NCBI GenBank assembly: GCA_022497155.1
Contig: MU385810.1
Coordinates: 1-40,934 of the forward strand
Origin: Whalleya microplaca
Lineage: Eukaryota > Ascomycota > Sordariomycetes > Xylariales > Xylariaceae
Length of the DNA stretch: 40,934 nt
Direction of reading: 5' to 3'
A model generated the notes under the pieces. That model saw only the letters and a program-made list of their open reading frames with translations. It did not search any database and was not told the origin of the DNA. This document shows, piece by piece, positions 22,552 to 35,760 of the stretch (positions are counted from its first letter, which is position 1; every line of letters begins with the position of its first letter). The position numbers and the translations under genes were made by a program.

Positions 22552-22756
22552 TGTCACGTGTTATAAGGGTTAAGGTGGCTTGGCGACCTAATTCCTATAT
22601 ATTTTATGTAATCTTAAAATAGAGGAAAAAAAAAATCTAAGCTAAAAGGTCGGCCGAGAAATTTACTATACATGTTAGGTGTGGGGCTTAAGCTATGATT
22701 ACGTAATGCGTATAAACTATACCTTAAATCCCGTACCTAATTCCTGTGCCATAATA
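22552..22756 (-). repeat. Gypsy-3 3' LTR
   Basis: On the + strand it begins TGTCACGTGTTATAAGGG and ends CTGTGCCATAATA. The adjoining - strand sequence TTAACGGGGGGGTGA (22,757-22,770) is the polypurine tract. This copy is less RIP-mutated than many internal regions. Confidence 0.92.
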
Positions 22757-22814
22757 TCACCCCCCCGTTAAAAAAAATTCGCGTCCCGAGAATTAAAAAA
22801 AAAAAACGAACTGG

Positions 22815-22901
22815 TCCGTCCGGAGATTAAACCTTAAGTGACTTTTAGGTAAAGGAGGGATACCCTCGGTTTTATACGTTTAACTATTACGCTACTGGGC
22901 T
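22815..22901 (-). other. tRNA-like segment near the Gypsy-3 3' end
   Basis: On the - strand an A-box-like TAGCGTAATAGTTAA (about 22,882-22,896) is followed about 50 bases later by AGGTTTAATCTCCGG (about 22,820-22,834), close to a B box. CCCTCCTTTACCTAAAA lies between them and recurs almost unchanged in Gypsy-5. This is the clearest of the three copies. Confidence 0.5.
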
Positions 22902-23930
22902 TTTATTACTAGTGGGTAAAATTAGCGCGTTTTATACACTCAGTTGTTCGTTGGAAGGGCGTTTATTAATAGGTGTTTTTATCCGCGTCTTGTTATTTAC
23001 GTCTGGTTTTGCGTAATTTTTTTGCCGATTATAATGTTGCCTTATTATTATTTTTGTAAGGGGGATTATTTTTTTTAAACTCGGCAGCTTTACGCCAGTT
23101 ATTTAATTATATTAGCGGTTTAATTTTATTAGGATTTTTATTATAGTAGCGTTATAATGTAGTTATATTATTTTTAAAGCTTTTAACGTTATATTATTCG
23201 GGGTTAAGATTTTATTTTTTTTATTATATTTAATATTATAATTTCTTACGATATATATGTAATAATATAACGTAATTAATTTTTTATTTCTTTTTTTATT
23301 AGGATTTATTGCCTTATTTTTAGGGTTTTTATTAGTTTATTTTAGTAATAAGTTATTAAGGTATTTGCGTAAACGATTTATATAAAATATTCGGGATTTT
23401 TTTTAGGTATCGGGCAATTTTAATTAATAGGAATGTCCGACTATTTTTTTTATTTTATAATGGTTTCGCGTTATCGGATAGTCGAGCTTATTATTAAGTC
23501 GATTTATACCTGTACCCGGCTTTTTAAAAATATATATATAATCGCTAGAACCGAAATCTGGCTTTTTTTAATAGCGATTAGCTTATTTGCTTATACGAGC
23601 TTATAATCGAGTTATAATTTCTCGTACGGAGTTTAAATATCCTTTTAAGGTTTAAGTTATTAGTTACGCGTTTTTGTAATTAAGACGCTTATACGGAGGC
23701 AGGGATGTTAAGTCTTAAATATAAGTTTTTTAATTAAATAATAAAGGTATGGGAAATTTTTGTTCCGTTTCGTAAAGGAAGCAGCTAATAAACTTATAAG
23801 GTAAACTAGCTTATATTACGTTAGCTATAAGGATAATATTTAATCAGTTATTTTAGTAGTAATTAATAAAAGGTTATAATTATTAATCGATATAAGTATT
23901 TATAATTTTAGCTTATTTTATAATTTATAA
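22902..23930 (-). pseudogene. Gypsy-3 integrase C-terminus and chromodomain-like tail
   Basis: The - strand sequence aligns with Gypsy-2 at about 16,430-17,400, including the TITT-like tether, the KPDFG motif near 23,545 and NPEYFI near 23,380. It completes the integrase broken by Gypsy-5. Confidence 0.75.
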
Positions 23931-23935
23931 ATAAC

Positions 23936-24170
23936 TGTAACGGCGTGGCTTAAGTGGCTTAACTGTATGGCTTGTGCACGTAGTACGTACTATTAAGATT
24001 AGGTTAGTGGGGGACGTAAGGCCCGTATACCTTAGGTAGGATACCTTAGTTATTTTTACTTATAGCTAATAGAGGAAAATCCTTTCTTTTTTTTCCTTAC
24101 TTTTAGTATTTTTTATAAATAATTAAGTAATAAGCAGCCTTACCTCTTCTATTCCTTTCAGGCCGTAATA
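23936..24170 (+). repeat. Gypsy-5 5' LTR
   Basis: It begins TGTAACGGCGTGGC and ends AGGCCGTAATA. The ends are near-inverted (TGTAACGGC with GCCGTAACA). It matches 30,925-31,159 over 235 bases, with differences that are mainly transitions. Confidence 0.93.
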
Positions 24171-24899
24171 TAATACTAAAGGTTAAATATATTTTATCGC
24201 CTAAAAAGGCCTTTATAATATCCCAAATTATTTATTTCAAAAAATTATCGCGGATCGTTAATCGCCGATTATTGCTAAATTGGTGTTCGCGCTATAGGTA
24301 TTACGTAACGAATTAACCCGTTTCCTTATATTCGTTTATTACGGACGCGTTATAAATTAGTAACGTTATTCCGCCTTTATTTTATAAGTTTAGTATACCG
24401 TTTATTTCAAAAAAACGCTAGTAGGTTTAAAATAAAGTTACGATAAAAGTATAGTTCGACTATACCGATATTTACGCCAGTATTTCTAAAGAAGCAAAAA
24501 CTTTAAATAGTTTGTTATAACGGAAATCGCGTATTATTACTACCGTTTGTTTTGTATAATCGGCAGTATTTTTCCCTAGCTGTATTTTAGTAAGTATAGA
24601 CCCGGAATAAAATAAGCGTAATATTTTCGAAAATTTTTATATATTATACCTTAGCGAGATTTTAGTAAATATCCGGTATAACATTTTAACCGATAGTTAT
24701 ATAAAAAATATACGGGAAAAAACTATCGGAATAGCTCGCTTTTTTATTAAGAAAATATAATATAATACGCCAGCTATTTATTTTAAGCTTATTATAAAAA
24801 TAATATAACAAATTTGGCCTACCTGAAATAGCTATTTCGAGTTCGAGAAGTTTTAGCGTTACGTAAATAAAAATCCCGAGACTATATATCAGAAATTTA

Positions 24900-26340
24900 A
24901 ATTTCGCGTAATTTTTATAGCAGTTAAAATTATATAAATAAATTAATTATATAATATCGCGAAAAGCTTAAATATTAGTTTAAAATAATTATATAAATAG
25001 ATTATAAATTTAAGTATTACGTATAAAAACGCAATCCTTCCGGAAAAATTAAAAGCGGAAAAAGCTAATTGTTATATAATAATTAAAGAACTTTAACCGG
25101 TCGACCTAGTAACTAAATAACCGATAATAAAAAAACTATTATATAAGCTTATATAAAAAAAACGAAAGATTTCCGACTTAAATATAACAGTTATAGCTTT
25201 AGGTAAAAAATTATATAATACCTAAAAAAAAGCTACAACTGCCGAAAAACAAAAAAACTATTTTTCGCAAAAGCGAGATAAAGCGATTCGTAACCGTAAT
25301 ACGGCTAAAAAGAAATTATAGGCCCGTAAAAATACCTTATATTCGATAACGAGTAGTAATAAGGGAAAAAGGAGCGGTAAGGTAGTAAATCCCCCGATAT
25401 AATATAATAAAAAGGCGCGAGATACTGTTAATTTCGAAGTTTAATACCGATTAATAACTAATAAGTTAGAGGTAAACGCTAATTATTTCCGAAACGACTC
25501 GGCGAAACGCACGTATATTAAAGGACGTATAAGTAGAAAAGCAGCTTTTATATTAATATTTTATTTGTAACCGATATACCTTAACTGTATTAAAATCAGT
25601 TAGCAATTATTAAATTATTTATATACCTAATATAATAACCCTAATATTAAAAAGAAGGTAATAGTTTTATTTAATAAGTTATATATAAATAAAATATCCG
25701 ATTATTTAACTTTTAAAAATCTTTTCGTAAAGTATATAAGTAATAGCGAGAAGCTATACTTAGAATAAAAGACGGAATTTAAGCGTAAACTTATTACCGA
25801 ATTTTAATACGCGTTAATAATATTATTAATCGACCTTATAATAGATTTTGAGATTTATGTATATCGCGTTTAAAAGTTAGATTTTATTTTTAAATAGGTA
25901 TCGGTAAAAGTACGCTCGACCTTAATTACCGAATTAAATAAATAATCTTGCAGTAGTTATAAAAAAAGTAACTAATATAATATTTTGTAATAAAACATTT
26001 TAATATATAATATTACTAAAGCTCTAATTATTGGAATTAAAGCAAAGATTACTCGAGCTATTGCCGCATAAAAAAACTTCTTCTCTAAAAAATATAGCAA
26101 ACCGACCGATAATAAGCTCGTTAAGCTAATTTAGAAGAACCGTTATTTTATTTATCGATTAATCGCTTATATTATCTCCCGTTACCTTAAAAAACAGAAA
26201 AAGTCCGACCGAATCGCCGCTATTATTACGAAAATATTTAGCCGAAACTTAAAATCGAACCTAAAAAAACTAGAAAAAAACTCTAATGTAAAATCGGAAT
26301 TAAAAAACTAGCGACCTTAGGAAATATCGACTCCCTTTTA
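24900..26340 (+). pseudogene. gag: Gypsy-5 gag region, degraded
   Basis: The + strand reads as a Lys/Arg-rich protein, with stretches such as QKRDKAIRNRNTAKKKL and SSNKGKRSGKVVNPP around 25,260-25,400, followed by a frame running to the protease. Position between the 5' LTR and the protease makes it Gag; I could not place a zinc knuckle. Further reading frames upstream, 24,200-24,900, resemble the 5' frame of Gypsy-2 only loosely. Confidence 0.5.
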
Positions 26341-26439
26341 AAAAAAATGTTAATTTTAGTAAAGGATATTTAAAAAATATTATATAATTTTTTAAACAGG
26401 TATTTAAGGGGCGACTTTTTAACCGTAACTTATATTATA

Positions 26440-29400
26440 ATTAATAACGGATATTTTTTAATTACTTTTTTTGCCTTAATTAATACGGGAGCAAATAATT
26501 ATATTTTTATAAACGTAAAGTTTGCGAAACGGATAATAAAACTCCTAAAACCCCGTAAAATTACTGGGTTTTATTTATAATAAATCGGCGGATTTAACGG
26601 CAAAACTATTTAAGTAATCGATATAGTTTTAATCGCCGACCTAGTAGTTTAGGGTAGGGATTTCTTAGGTATTTTTTTCTTAATAATCGATATAAAATAA
26701 GACTTAATCTTAGGGAAAAAATAATTCCAAAAATATAATATATAGGTAGACCTTAAATAGTATCGCTTACTATTTCTTTCCGATTAGCCGAAAAGCGAGA
26801 TTTAATCTATATATATTTTATTAAACGAGGCCGGAAAATTACTATAAAATTTTATATATTAAAAAAACGCTAACAAATATAACGAAAGATTCGCTAAAAA
26901 AGATTAGCGCCGATAAGTAGGAAATAAAAGTAAATAAAAGAAAAAAAAAATATTAGATATATTACTTTTATTTTCATTAGCTAAAATGCGATAGCGAATT
27001 TTAAAATTAAAGGATATAAAATACGCTCGGGACGAACGAGTAGTTATAATAAAGTCCCTAAGGGATTAAAAAAATAAGGAACTTTTAATAAGCCGATCCG
27101 CTTTATTGCGGTAGCGTTTTAAAGTTATATTAAAAATTTCTCGCTTTATTGCCGATATAGGTATAGGCTAAAACTAAAATTCCTATTATATAAATAGGGA
27201 GTTATACTAATAAAAAAACTTTTCTTTATGTCCTAAAAGTACTAAAGAAAAACGTAAACGTAAATATATAGTTAACGAAAAAAACCTACCGCTACGGAAT
27301 AATCGGGATATTTATAAGCTTAAGCGAGACGTATTCGGCTAATATAAGTACCGTATAAATATAACTGTAGTTTCGGCCGAACCTTTTTTCGAAATAGCTA
27401 GGGAAATTTATATAAATATAATAAGCTTATATAAAATCGACCGATTTATCGAAAACAAGCGCGAAAATACCGACCTTTTATATACCGACGCTAAAAAATT
27501 TCGAAAACAAGTCAAAAAGGTAGTACCGGAATGTTATTACGAAATATTAAAAATATTTAATAAAGTCGAGTCCGATACGCTATCACTTTATTGCCTTAAC
27601 GACCACTTAATTAAATTAAAGCTTAGGGTAATACCCGATAACCTAAGATATAATTTATTATATAAAATATCCGTAAAAAAGCTGGAAAAATATCGGAAAT
27701 ATATTACCGAAAATTTATATAAAGGCTTTATAAAATCTAGCGTAACTTTATAAACCGCGCCTATATTATTTGCCGTTAAATAAAATAAAGACTTTCGGTT
27801 TTATATAAATTATTAAAAACTAAATAAAATTATAATTAAAGACAAGTATTTATTACCTTTTATTAAAGAAACGTTAGCACGAATTTTTAAGACTAAAATA
27901 TTTATTAAAATCGATATCCGATAAACGTTTTATAAAATCTGGATAAACCCCGATAATAAAGACTTTACTACCTTTCGCACCTAATACGGCGCGTATAAAT
28001 TTAAAATACTACCTTTCGGCTTAACTAATAATCTAGTTATTTTTTAGCGATATATTAATAATATATTAATAAAATATGTCGATAAGTTTTATTTAATATA
28101 TATTAACGATATATTAATTTATTTTAAAAGCGAGAAATAATATTAGGAATATATTATAAAGGTATTACGCAAACTAAAAGCCGCCGGCTTTTAAGTAGAC
28201 CTTAAGAAATGTAAGTTTTACGTTATAAATACTAAGTTTCTCGGTTTTATTGTTAGTACTAAAGGCATTATAATAAACCCCGATAAAGTAGCCGTTATTT
28301 AAAATTAGCAATAGCCGGATAATGTATATAATATATAATTTTTTTTAGGATTTTATAACTTCTATTATAAATTTATTAAAAAATACGGATATATCGTACG
28401 CCCCCTAACTAACCTTATATAAAAAAATATATCTTTTATATAAATAAGCGAATATAAAGCCGCGTTTATTAAACTAAAAAAAAAATTACTAACAGCATTT
28501 ATTCTAGCGCATTTCTCGTTTAATAAGGAAACCCGTTTCGAGACTAACGTATTAGATAACGTTTATATTAAGGTTTTATTACAGAGAATTAATAAATATT
28601 CCCTTTAATATCCGGTCGCTTATTATTCCGAAACTATATATAACGTTAAATATAATTATAATATATACGATAAAAAACTAATAATAATAATCCAAGCATT
28701 ACGTTATTAACGCGCCGAGTTAGTAGGGTTATAGCATTCCCGTCCCTTCGAAATTATTATTAATTACCGGGTCTTAATTTATTTCGGAACTAAAAAATTA
28801 TGAAATCTCTGTTAGGCCGGTTAAGCTAAAATGCTTTTGTAATATAACTTTATTATTTTATACCGGCTAGGAGGAGAGAACGTTTTTGTAAACGTTTTAT
28901 TTTATAAATTTAAAGATTTAAAGACGTAAAAAACTAAATAAAAAGCGTATCGATATATACGAATATTTAAGCTTGCTATTATATATTATAAGGTAATCCT
29001 TAAACTATTAAATAGCGCCAATATACCGGTAATTAGCGTAATTAAAGAAGTGGTGGACCTAATAGTATTCGATAAAAAAATCGAGCCCTTTACGAGGTTA
29101 AGTATACTCCTAATTAATAAGCTATTACAAATTAACCGGATTAGCCGCAACTTTAACATATAACGTACTTAAGCTTAAATAAACCTAATTAAAAAATAAA
29201 CTATATTAAAGGGATTATTAATATTCGAGAGGTAATTTATAATACCCGACTAAAATAACTTACGCATAAAAATAATTAAAAAAGCTTATATACATATTAT
29301 TACTGCCTACTTAAAGTAGAATAAAACGTAATACGTTATTGTTAACCGCTATTAATAGCCCCGGATAATTAAAGATATCGACTGCTATATCGCTAATTAT

Positions 29401-30560
29401 TTAACCTGCCGATTTTTTAAAAACTCCCGCAATAAGACTTTAGGATTATTAAAGCTATTGCCGGTACTTTATCGTATTTAAGAATACCTTATAGTAAACT
29501 TTAAAAATATACCTAAAAATAAATATAAATATAATAACGTTTTAGCTATAATTTGCCGATTAAATAAGCAAGTATAAACGATTCCCTATATATAATATAT
29601 AACTATAAAAAATGCCGCATATATATATTACTATAAACTTTTAAAAATATTCGGCTTATTTTATAACATTATTAGCGATCGCGGACTGTAATTTATCTCC
29701 GACTTTACGAACGAAATATCCCGTATATTTAATATATATTAAAAGTTATCGTTTTTAGGCTATTTTTAAATAATAAAATAAACTGAAATTATATATTAGA
29801 TTTTAAATATATGCTTGCGACTATTTATTAATTATTTTTAAAACAATTAGTCCAAAACGTTTCCAGTATTAAATATAGTATAAATTAGTACTATTTATAA
29901 CTTAATTAATTTCGAGCCGCACGAAGTAAAAATGGGATTTAAAATATTTATACCTTTTAATTAGGAAAGCCGGACTATAGAATTTAAAAATATACCCTCC
30001 CGTAAACGACTATCTCGGGAAAAGGCCCAAAAAACCGCAAAAATAATTTAGGGGTATATAGATTACGCGAGGTCCCTAATAAATAAAGCGTAAACTAAAA
30101 TAACGGAATAGGCTAATAGGTATAAACGAAAGCCCGATTTCGGCGTTAGCAATTATATATTTATTATTAAAAAGGTTTAGTTTATTAATAAACCTAATAA
30201 TAAATTAAACTTTCCTTTAACCCGTTAGTATTATAAAATTATTTAATAAATCGGTTATTTGTATCGGCTAAAGGTCCCGGATAGGTAGCGTATAAATAAT
30301 ATATTCCACGCGGACCGTTTACGGAAATACCTAAATAACCTTTTATTAGGCTAAAAAGCCGAAAACCCCCCCGGGAAGCTAATTAATAACGAAAAAAAAT
30401 AGGTAATAAATAAAATCCTTTTATTCTAACTATATTATAGTAAACTGCAATACTAAATCCAGTAATAAAAATAAGATCTAAATCTTATATAATATAATAC
30501 AAAATCGTTTAAAAACTTACCTAATAAGTTACAGAAATTCTATAAGTTATACCCCGATAT
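26440..30560 (+). pseudogene. pol: Gypsy-5 pol pseudogene (PR-RT-RNase H-integrase-chromodomain)
   Basis: Protease: INTGANNYIFIN from about 26,479, with Asp changed to Asn. Before RT an almost uninterrupted frame runs through 27,340-27,750. RT: LPFIKETLARIFKTKIFIKI from 27,852, and the YIND active site with Asn at 28,105-28,107 and Asp kept at 28,108-28,110. RNase H: ETNVLDN near 28,550, with Asp to Asn. Integrase: zinc-binding region with C-x7-C near 29,380-29,420, and DRGL*FISDF at 29,677-29,706 with its Asp kept. A chromodomain-like segment follows at about 30,390-30,560, ending LYPDILEPP. Relatively few stops, nearly all at Gln or Trp codons, show a younger copy. It is still inactive. Confidence 0.88.
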
Positions 30561-30782
30561 ACTAGAGCCACCGATAAAGTTAACAGATTAAAAAAAAGCG
30601 TACATTAACGAAACAAACAATCCGCCCTATCTAAATAATAATAAACCAATAACAAAAAAATCCGTTATAAAAAAAAAGAAAGGCCGTAAACGCCGCGCGT
30701 AAAACCCGTAATTAAAAATCAAACAGCTAACGTAATTATATAAAACGGTAATAGCTATAATACAAATTAAAAGCCCGTAACG

Positions 30783-30900
30783 TAACTGTCTAACGTAAAT
30801 CTAAGGGCACCCCTCCTTTACTTAAAAAGTAATCACTACCCGGGTCTACCTATATATAATAAAAGTCCTACATTCGATTCTAATTATAACTCGGGACAAG
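30783..30900 (+). other. tRNA-like segment near the Gypsy-5 3' end
   Basis: CTAACGTAAATCTAAGGG and CCCTCCTTTACTTAAAA (about 30,790-30,825) match the Gypsy-3 module. A B-box-like CATTCGATTCTA follows at 30,871-30,882. The segment ends at CTCGGGAC, a block that also occurs just before the polypurine tracts of Gypsy-2 and Gypsy-3. Confidence 0.45.
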
Positions 30901-30924
30901 TCATTTTTTTTAAAGGGGGGGTAA

Positions 30925-31159
30925 TATAACGGCGTAGCTTAAATAGCTTAACTATATAGCTTATACACATAATACGTACTATTAAAATTAGGTTAATAGG
31001 GGACGTAAGGCCCGTACACCTTAGGTAAAATACCCTAGTTATTTCTACCTATAGCTGGTAAAAAAAAATCCCTTCCTTTCTTTCCTCACCTTTAGTATTT
31101 TTTATAGATAATTAAATAATAAGCAGCCTTGCCTCTTCCATTCCTTTCAGGCCGTAACA
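30925..31159 (+). repeat. Gypsy-5 3' LTR
   Basis: It begins TATAACGGCGTAGC and ends AGGCCGTAACA. It is preceded by the polypurine tract TAAAGGGGGGGTAA (30,911-30,924) and followed by the target duplication ATAAC. Confidence 0.93.
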
Positions 31160-31164
31160 ATAAC

Positions 31165-31960
31165 CCGCAAATAATAGCTTTTATTTAATATTTAAGATTT
31201 TAAATAATTTATCGGTAAAATTTATAATAAATTAAGGTTCCCGGTCGTTTTTAATAAACTAAGGTAATTTATAAATTCGTAAAGGTTTATAATAATATAT
31301 TATCGCTATATCTTTAATTATAACGGACTTATTATATAAAATATATTAAAATCTTTTGCTTAGTCGGTATATTATTACTAATAAGTTATCGCGGCTTTTT
31401 TTATTAGTAAATATAAATTTAAAATCTATTACTAAATGCTGTTATATTTGTAAAAATACCGGTAATAGTTTTAAGAAACCAGGTTTTTTATCCCTAGGGA
31501 TTTTAAATAATTGATACTTGTAATTATTAACGAAACGATTTATATCGGAAGCTTATTCCGGCTATTAATATTATTCGGCTATTAGTTATTTAGTTTTTAC
31601 TCGACCCGGGTAGCTTATAAAAAGCTGCGAGTATATTTTAGTTAATAATTTAATACGTAGCTAATATTAGTTAGGAATTATTAAGCGGCTTATATATAAT
31701 ACTTATCGTCCAGCTATAAAAAAATTAAGATACGGAAGTGTAGCCCGGGCCCTCTCCTTATAAATATCTAGGTTATAATATATAGCGTTAATTTTTAAAA
31801 AGAGATCTATTAGCTTAACGCTAAAGTTAGGGGGTAGCTTTATATTTTAATCTAATATAAATATATCTATTTTTTTATTTTATATTTCTATTATAGCTAT
31901 ATCGATATAAGAGATTACCGTATCGACAGTAAAGGTCGTAAAAAATTAAGGAACGGGTTA
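31165..31960 (-). pseudogene. Gypsy-3 integrase, N-terminal part (interrupted)
   Basis: The - strand carries the integrase core up to the DRE (DRG) motif at 31,238-31,246, then stops at the Gypsy-5 target duplication (31,160-31,164). The remainder continues at 23,930 on the other side of the insertion. Reading across shows the break lies just downstream of the second catalytic Asp region. Confidence 0.75.
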
Positions 31961-32059
31961 AAATAAGGTTATTATACGGTATACCTTTTATTTAGCTTTT
32001 TACGTCTTTAAATTCTCGAACTTTTTAAATAAGATATTAGCTAATATATTTTTTAATCC

Positions 32060-34470
32060 TAGTCGGTAAATAATAATAAAATAGTATTAAGCTAATAGCT
32101 CGGCTTAGCCGGCTTAGCGAATATTTAGGAGTTTTTTAATACTAAAATACTTTAAAACGTAGTAATTAGTTACTATAAAAAACGGACGGGGGTTTTATAA
32201 GCCGATTAACTTAGCCCTTTAGTTTTATAATATATAAATTACTGCTAATATTTTTTTGTTATAAATATTATAGTTAAATTTAGCCCTTTATATAGTTTCG
32301 GAGTAGTATATAATAAGGTATTATTCGGAATTTTCCGAAAGTTGCTAAAATATCGCTCCTATAATAATATCTTTAAAAGCGTTAGTTTTTAATCTAATCT
32401 TTAGATTATATAAAAAATAACGGAATATAAGTATATATATTAAGTAATATTTTAGGTTATTAAAGGCTTGCTAGCATTTATAAGTCCAATTAAAGGTTTC
32501 TCCCTTTCGAGTGAGATTTGTAAATGGTTTAGCTATTTTATTATATTCTTATATAAATCGCCGATAGAAGTTATAAAAGCCTAAGAAAAATTATATATCT
32601 TTTATATTTTTAAATTCCCTTTATAATTTAATAGTTCGGATTTTCTTAGGATTTATAGCGATTTTATCGGTGCCTATAATAAATCCCAGGAATTTGGTTT
32701 TTTAAATATGAAATTTGTATTTAAACAAGTCGGCTTATAAGCCTATAGCCTGAAGTTATACTAATACTTTATTAATATATTTGATATAGTCGGCCTTATT
32801 TTCGGAGAAAATTAAAATATTATCGATATATGCGTTATAAAAATCGTTTAAATATTTTATTAAAATATCGTTAATATATTTTTAAAAGGTCGAAAGTCCG
32901 TTAGTTAATTTAAAGGGAAGAATTTTATATTTATACGCTTTATATCTCGTGCGGAAAGTTATTAATTTTTCGGTATCCGGATATATTTATATGCGGTAAA
33001 ACGTTTAGCGAATGTTAATTTTTATTAATATTTTAGCTTTAGAAATACGTAATAAGGTTTTATTAATAAAAGGCAAAAGGTAGCGGTTTTTATATATAAT
33101 AGTATTTAGTTTGCGATAGTTTATGTAAAAACGTATCCCTTTATTCGGCTTAGCTATAAAAAGGATAAGGGCAGCCTAAAAAGCGGCACTTGATTCGATA
33201 AATTTTTATATAAATTATTAGTAATATATTAGCGGCAAATTTCTAATTCTTTTAATAATATTTTGTATAGGGGGCTATATTTTAATTTGTTAGGGGTTTT
33301 TTTAATTGGATTTTATAATTTATTTTAAGTCGGTAAGGGGGTAATTTATTGAAGTTTACCTTATTAAATATATTTAAGTATTAATAATAAACTTTAGGTA
33401 TTATTTTAAAGGCTTTTTAACGGAGCTTTATTTTATTACGGCTTAATAAGGCCTTATGTTTTAGGTTATTAATATGTCGGTCGATCTTGTATAGGCTGGT
33501 TATATTTAGATAATTTTTTTTAGCCGTATAATAAAAAGCTATCGCTCTAATAAACGCTATATTTGTTAGCCGGTTGCGGAATTAAGTTAAGCAGTCGCGT
33601 TTTAATTTATAACGGCTATATTAGTTGCGTAATAGAAAGGCTTAGTTTAATACGTTTTTGTAGCGTTTGCGGCGTTTTTTAGGTATAGCGGATAATAGTT
33701 TTTATAGCTTTCTATCGTTTATTAATGTTTTAGCCATAAATAATATATCTCGATTAAACTTATTAACTATTGTATAAGATATAAACTTTTTCGGATTAAA
33801 TATATAGGCGGACCGTTTTAAAATAATAACAGGGGTTAATATAAAAGCCGTTAGGCGTTAGCTAGCAGCCTTAGCCTCCTTTAATTTAGCTTCCAATTCC
33901 TTTATGTGTTATTAAATTAGATTCTCGTAAGATATGGTTTATATTTTATTAAGTTCCGAAGCTTAAAGGAGTTTCGGAGTCTTTTTTAAGTTAAAGCGAT
34001 TGTATCGACTTATTAAGCGGCGTTAATTCTTATTAGTTATTTATTATTTACGCCGTTATATATTATTTAAAAAGGTTTTTTATTAATTAGGGATTAGTTA
34101 TTTAGCTTTATTAATAAAGATGTTAATATTAATAATAGGTTTTTAGTTATTAGGAAATAAAAGGCGTTATTATTTAATATTTATATATATATTATATTTC
34201 TTAAATTATTTTTTATTAATAATAATATTAGGGGTTATATCGATAATTATAAAAGGGACGTTAGGTATATGTCGGTATTAAATTCGGTAGTATATAAAAA
34301 TAATTATATTTATTATTTAAACTAACTATTTATTATAACTATTAATATAACCTGGTTAAAATCCGGTAATTAGCCGAGGTTTTAAGTATTTAAAAACTTT
34401 ACGGGTAAATATTATATTTATAAATATATATCTGTTTGTTCCTGTATTTTATAAGGAGATTTTAATAGTT
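32060..34470 (-). pseudogene. pol: Gypsy-3 pol, protease-RT-RNase H part
   Basis: Protease: NTGTNRYIFIN near 34,420-34,465, with the DTG Asp changed to Asn. RT: LPFINKTLLRI near 33,050-33,085 and the active site YIDN at 32,819-32,830, where the first Asp is kept and the second is Asn. A tether with FLGFYNFYRRFI follows near 32,570. RNase H: KTNAFKDIIIGAIF near 32,340-32,385, with Asp to Asn. The order and spacing match Gypsy-2. It is inactive. Confidence 0.82.
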
Positions 34471-34749
34471 AAAAATAATTTATTATAAGCTATTGTACTT
34501 TTAAAAAAGAATGGTTTTTTCCCGAATATCCGACTTAAAAAATCGAATAGTATTTTATCCGTACCGAAATTTATTATTAATACTTTTTCTGGGAGGGAGG
34601 TAATATTTTCTAAAAAGGTTAGTTTTTTTAACTAATTTAAGAGCTTGTTATAGTTCGATTCCGGGACGGGAGTACGGTTATACTTGGCTATAATAAAAGA
34701 TAAAAAAGCGTCTTTTTAGTATTAATTATATTCTTAATTATACCTTTTT

Positions 34750-35760
34750 TTATTAGGGCATTTCTGGCTATAATAACCTTTTTTTTTATAATATTAGTAT
34801 CGATTTTTAGCAGTAAGGAAAGCCTTTTCTTTATCGGTTAGTTTAGTTATTTGTCGATTTCTAAACGCGCGAGGTTTAATTTCCGTAGTCTTACCTTTAT
34901 TTTTTTTGTCTTTTTTTTACCTTTATCTTTTTGGAGTGCTTTTTTTTAGCTATTTTATATATAAAAGCGGTTTCGGATTTAATTAAAATATAGCGGGTAA
35001 AGTTGTAATTTAAATCGATATAATATAAGGTTAAGGCTAATTTTAGCTAAATGGTTAGGACTTATCGGAATTTTTATTTTTATATAGTAATAGGGATGCC
35101 CGCTTTATTTATAATACGAATAAACTTATTTTTAAAGGTATCGAAATCGGTATCGGGTATTATTTTTATATTATAAAGTTCCGCTTTTATTTTTTTAAAT
35201 TAATTACGGTCGAAATACTACTAGTATAAACAAGTAAGTAAGATTTTTATATTAATAATTTTATTTAAGTGTGTCTCTCGGAAATAGGGTCGAAAATCTT
35301 TAGCTATATTGCCTTTTAATCGAGATTATATTTCGGCAAGTTTCGTATAATCGGAATTAAAATAATCTATATTAATAATTAACTTATTTTATATTTAAAT
35401 ATATTAGTTCTCGAATTTTACGGTATTTTTGTTAGGATTATTATAAAAATTAGGCATATTAATTTTAGTGCTTTTTTTAGATTTAAAAGTAGACGTAATA
35501 ATTATTATATTAGCTTAGCGGAAATAGTTTTTTAATTCTACAATTTTACGGTCGCAATTTTTTAATTACTTAGTTTATCGGTTTATTTTATTTAATATAA
35601 TGTTTAATCTTTCGGGGATATCGTTATTTATATCGGAATTTAAATAATAAAAATGGTGTAAAAAATTAAAATTAAATAAATCAGGGTTATTATTAAAAGG
35701 GTTTCCTTTAGTAGCTTTACTTATATTAAATGAGTGAATAAGTGGGTTTAAAATAAATAA
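34750..35760 (-). pseudogene. gag: Gypsy-3 gag pseudogene with zinc-knuckle remnant
   Basis: The - strand reads as the same Gag as in Gypsy-2. It ends in a knuckle remnant near 34,755-34,815 with the pattern RYQYYKKKGYYSQKCP (stop shown as Q), where the last Cys of CCHC survives. Stops and frame breaks make it inactive. Confidence 0.65.

Larger units (their letters stand above)
23936..31159 (+). mobile_element. Gypsy-5: full-length Ty3/Gypsy (chromovirus-like) retrotransposon nested in Gypsy-3
   Basis: Two 235-bp LTRs bound a 7,224-bp element with target duplication ATAAC at 23,931-23,935 and 31,160-31,164. It reads gag, protease, RT, RNase H, integrase, chromodomain on the + strand. It is the innermost insertion and therefore the youngest of the three nested elements, and its pol frame is the least damaged in the window. 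Its LTRs differ from those of Gypsy-2 and Gypsy-3, so it is another family, but pol is clearly related. Confidence 0.93.
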
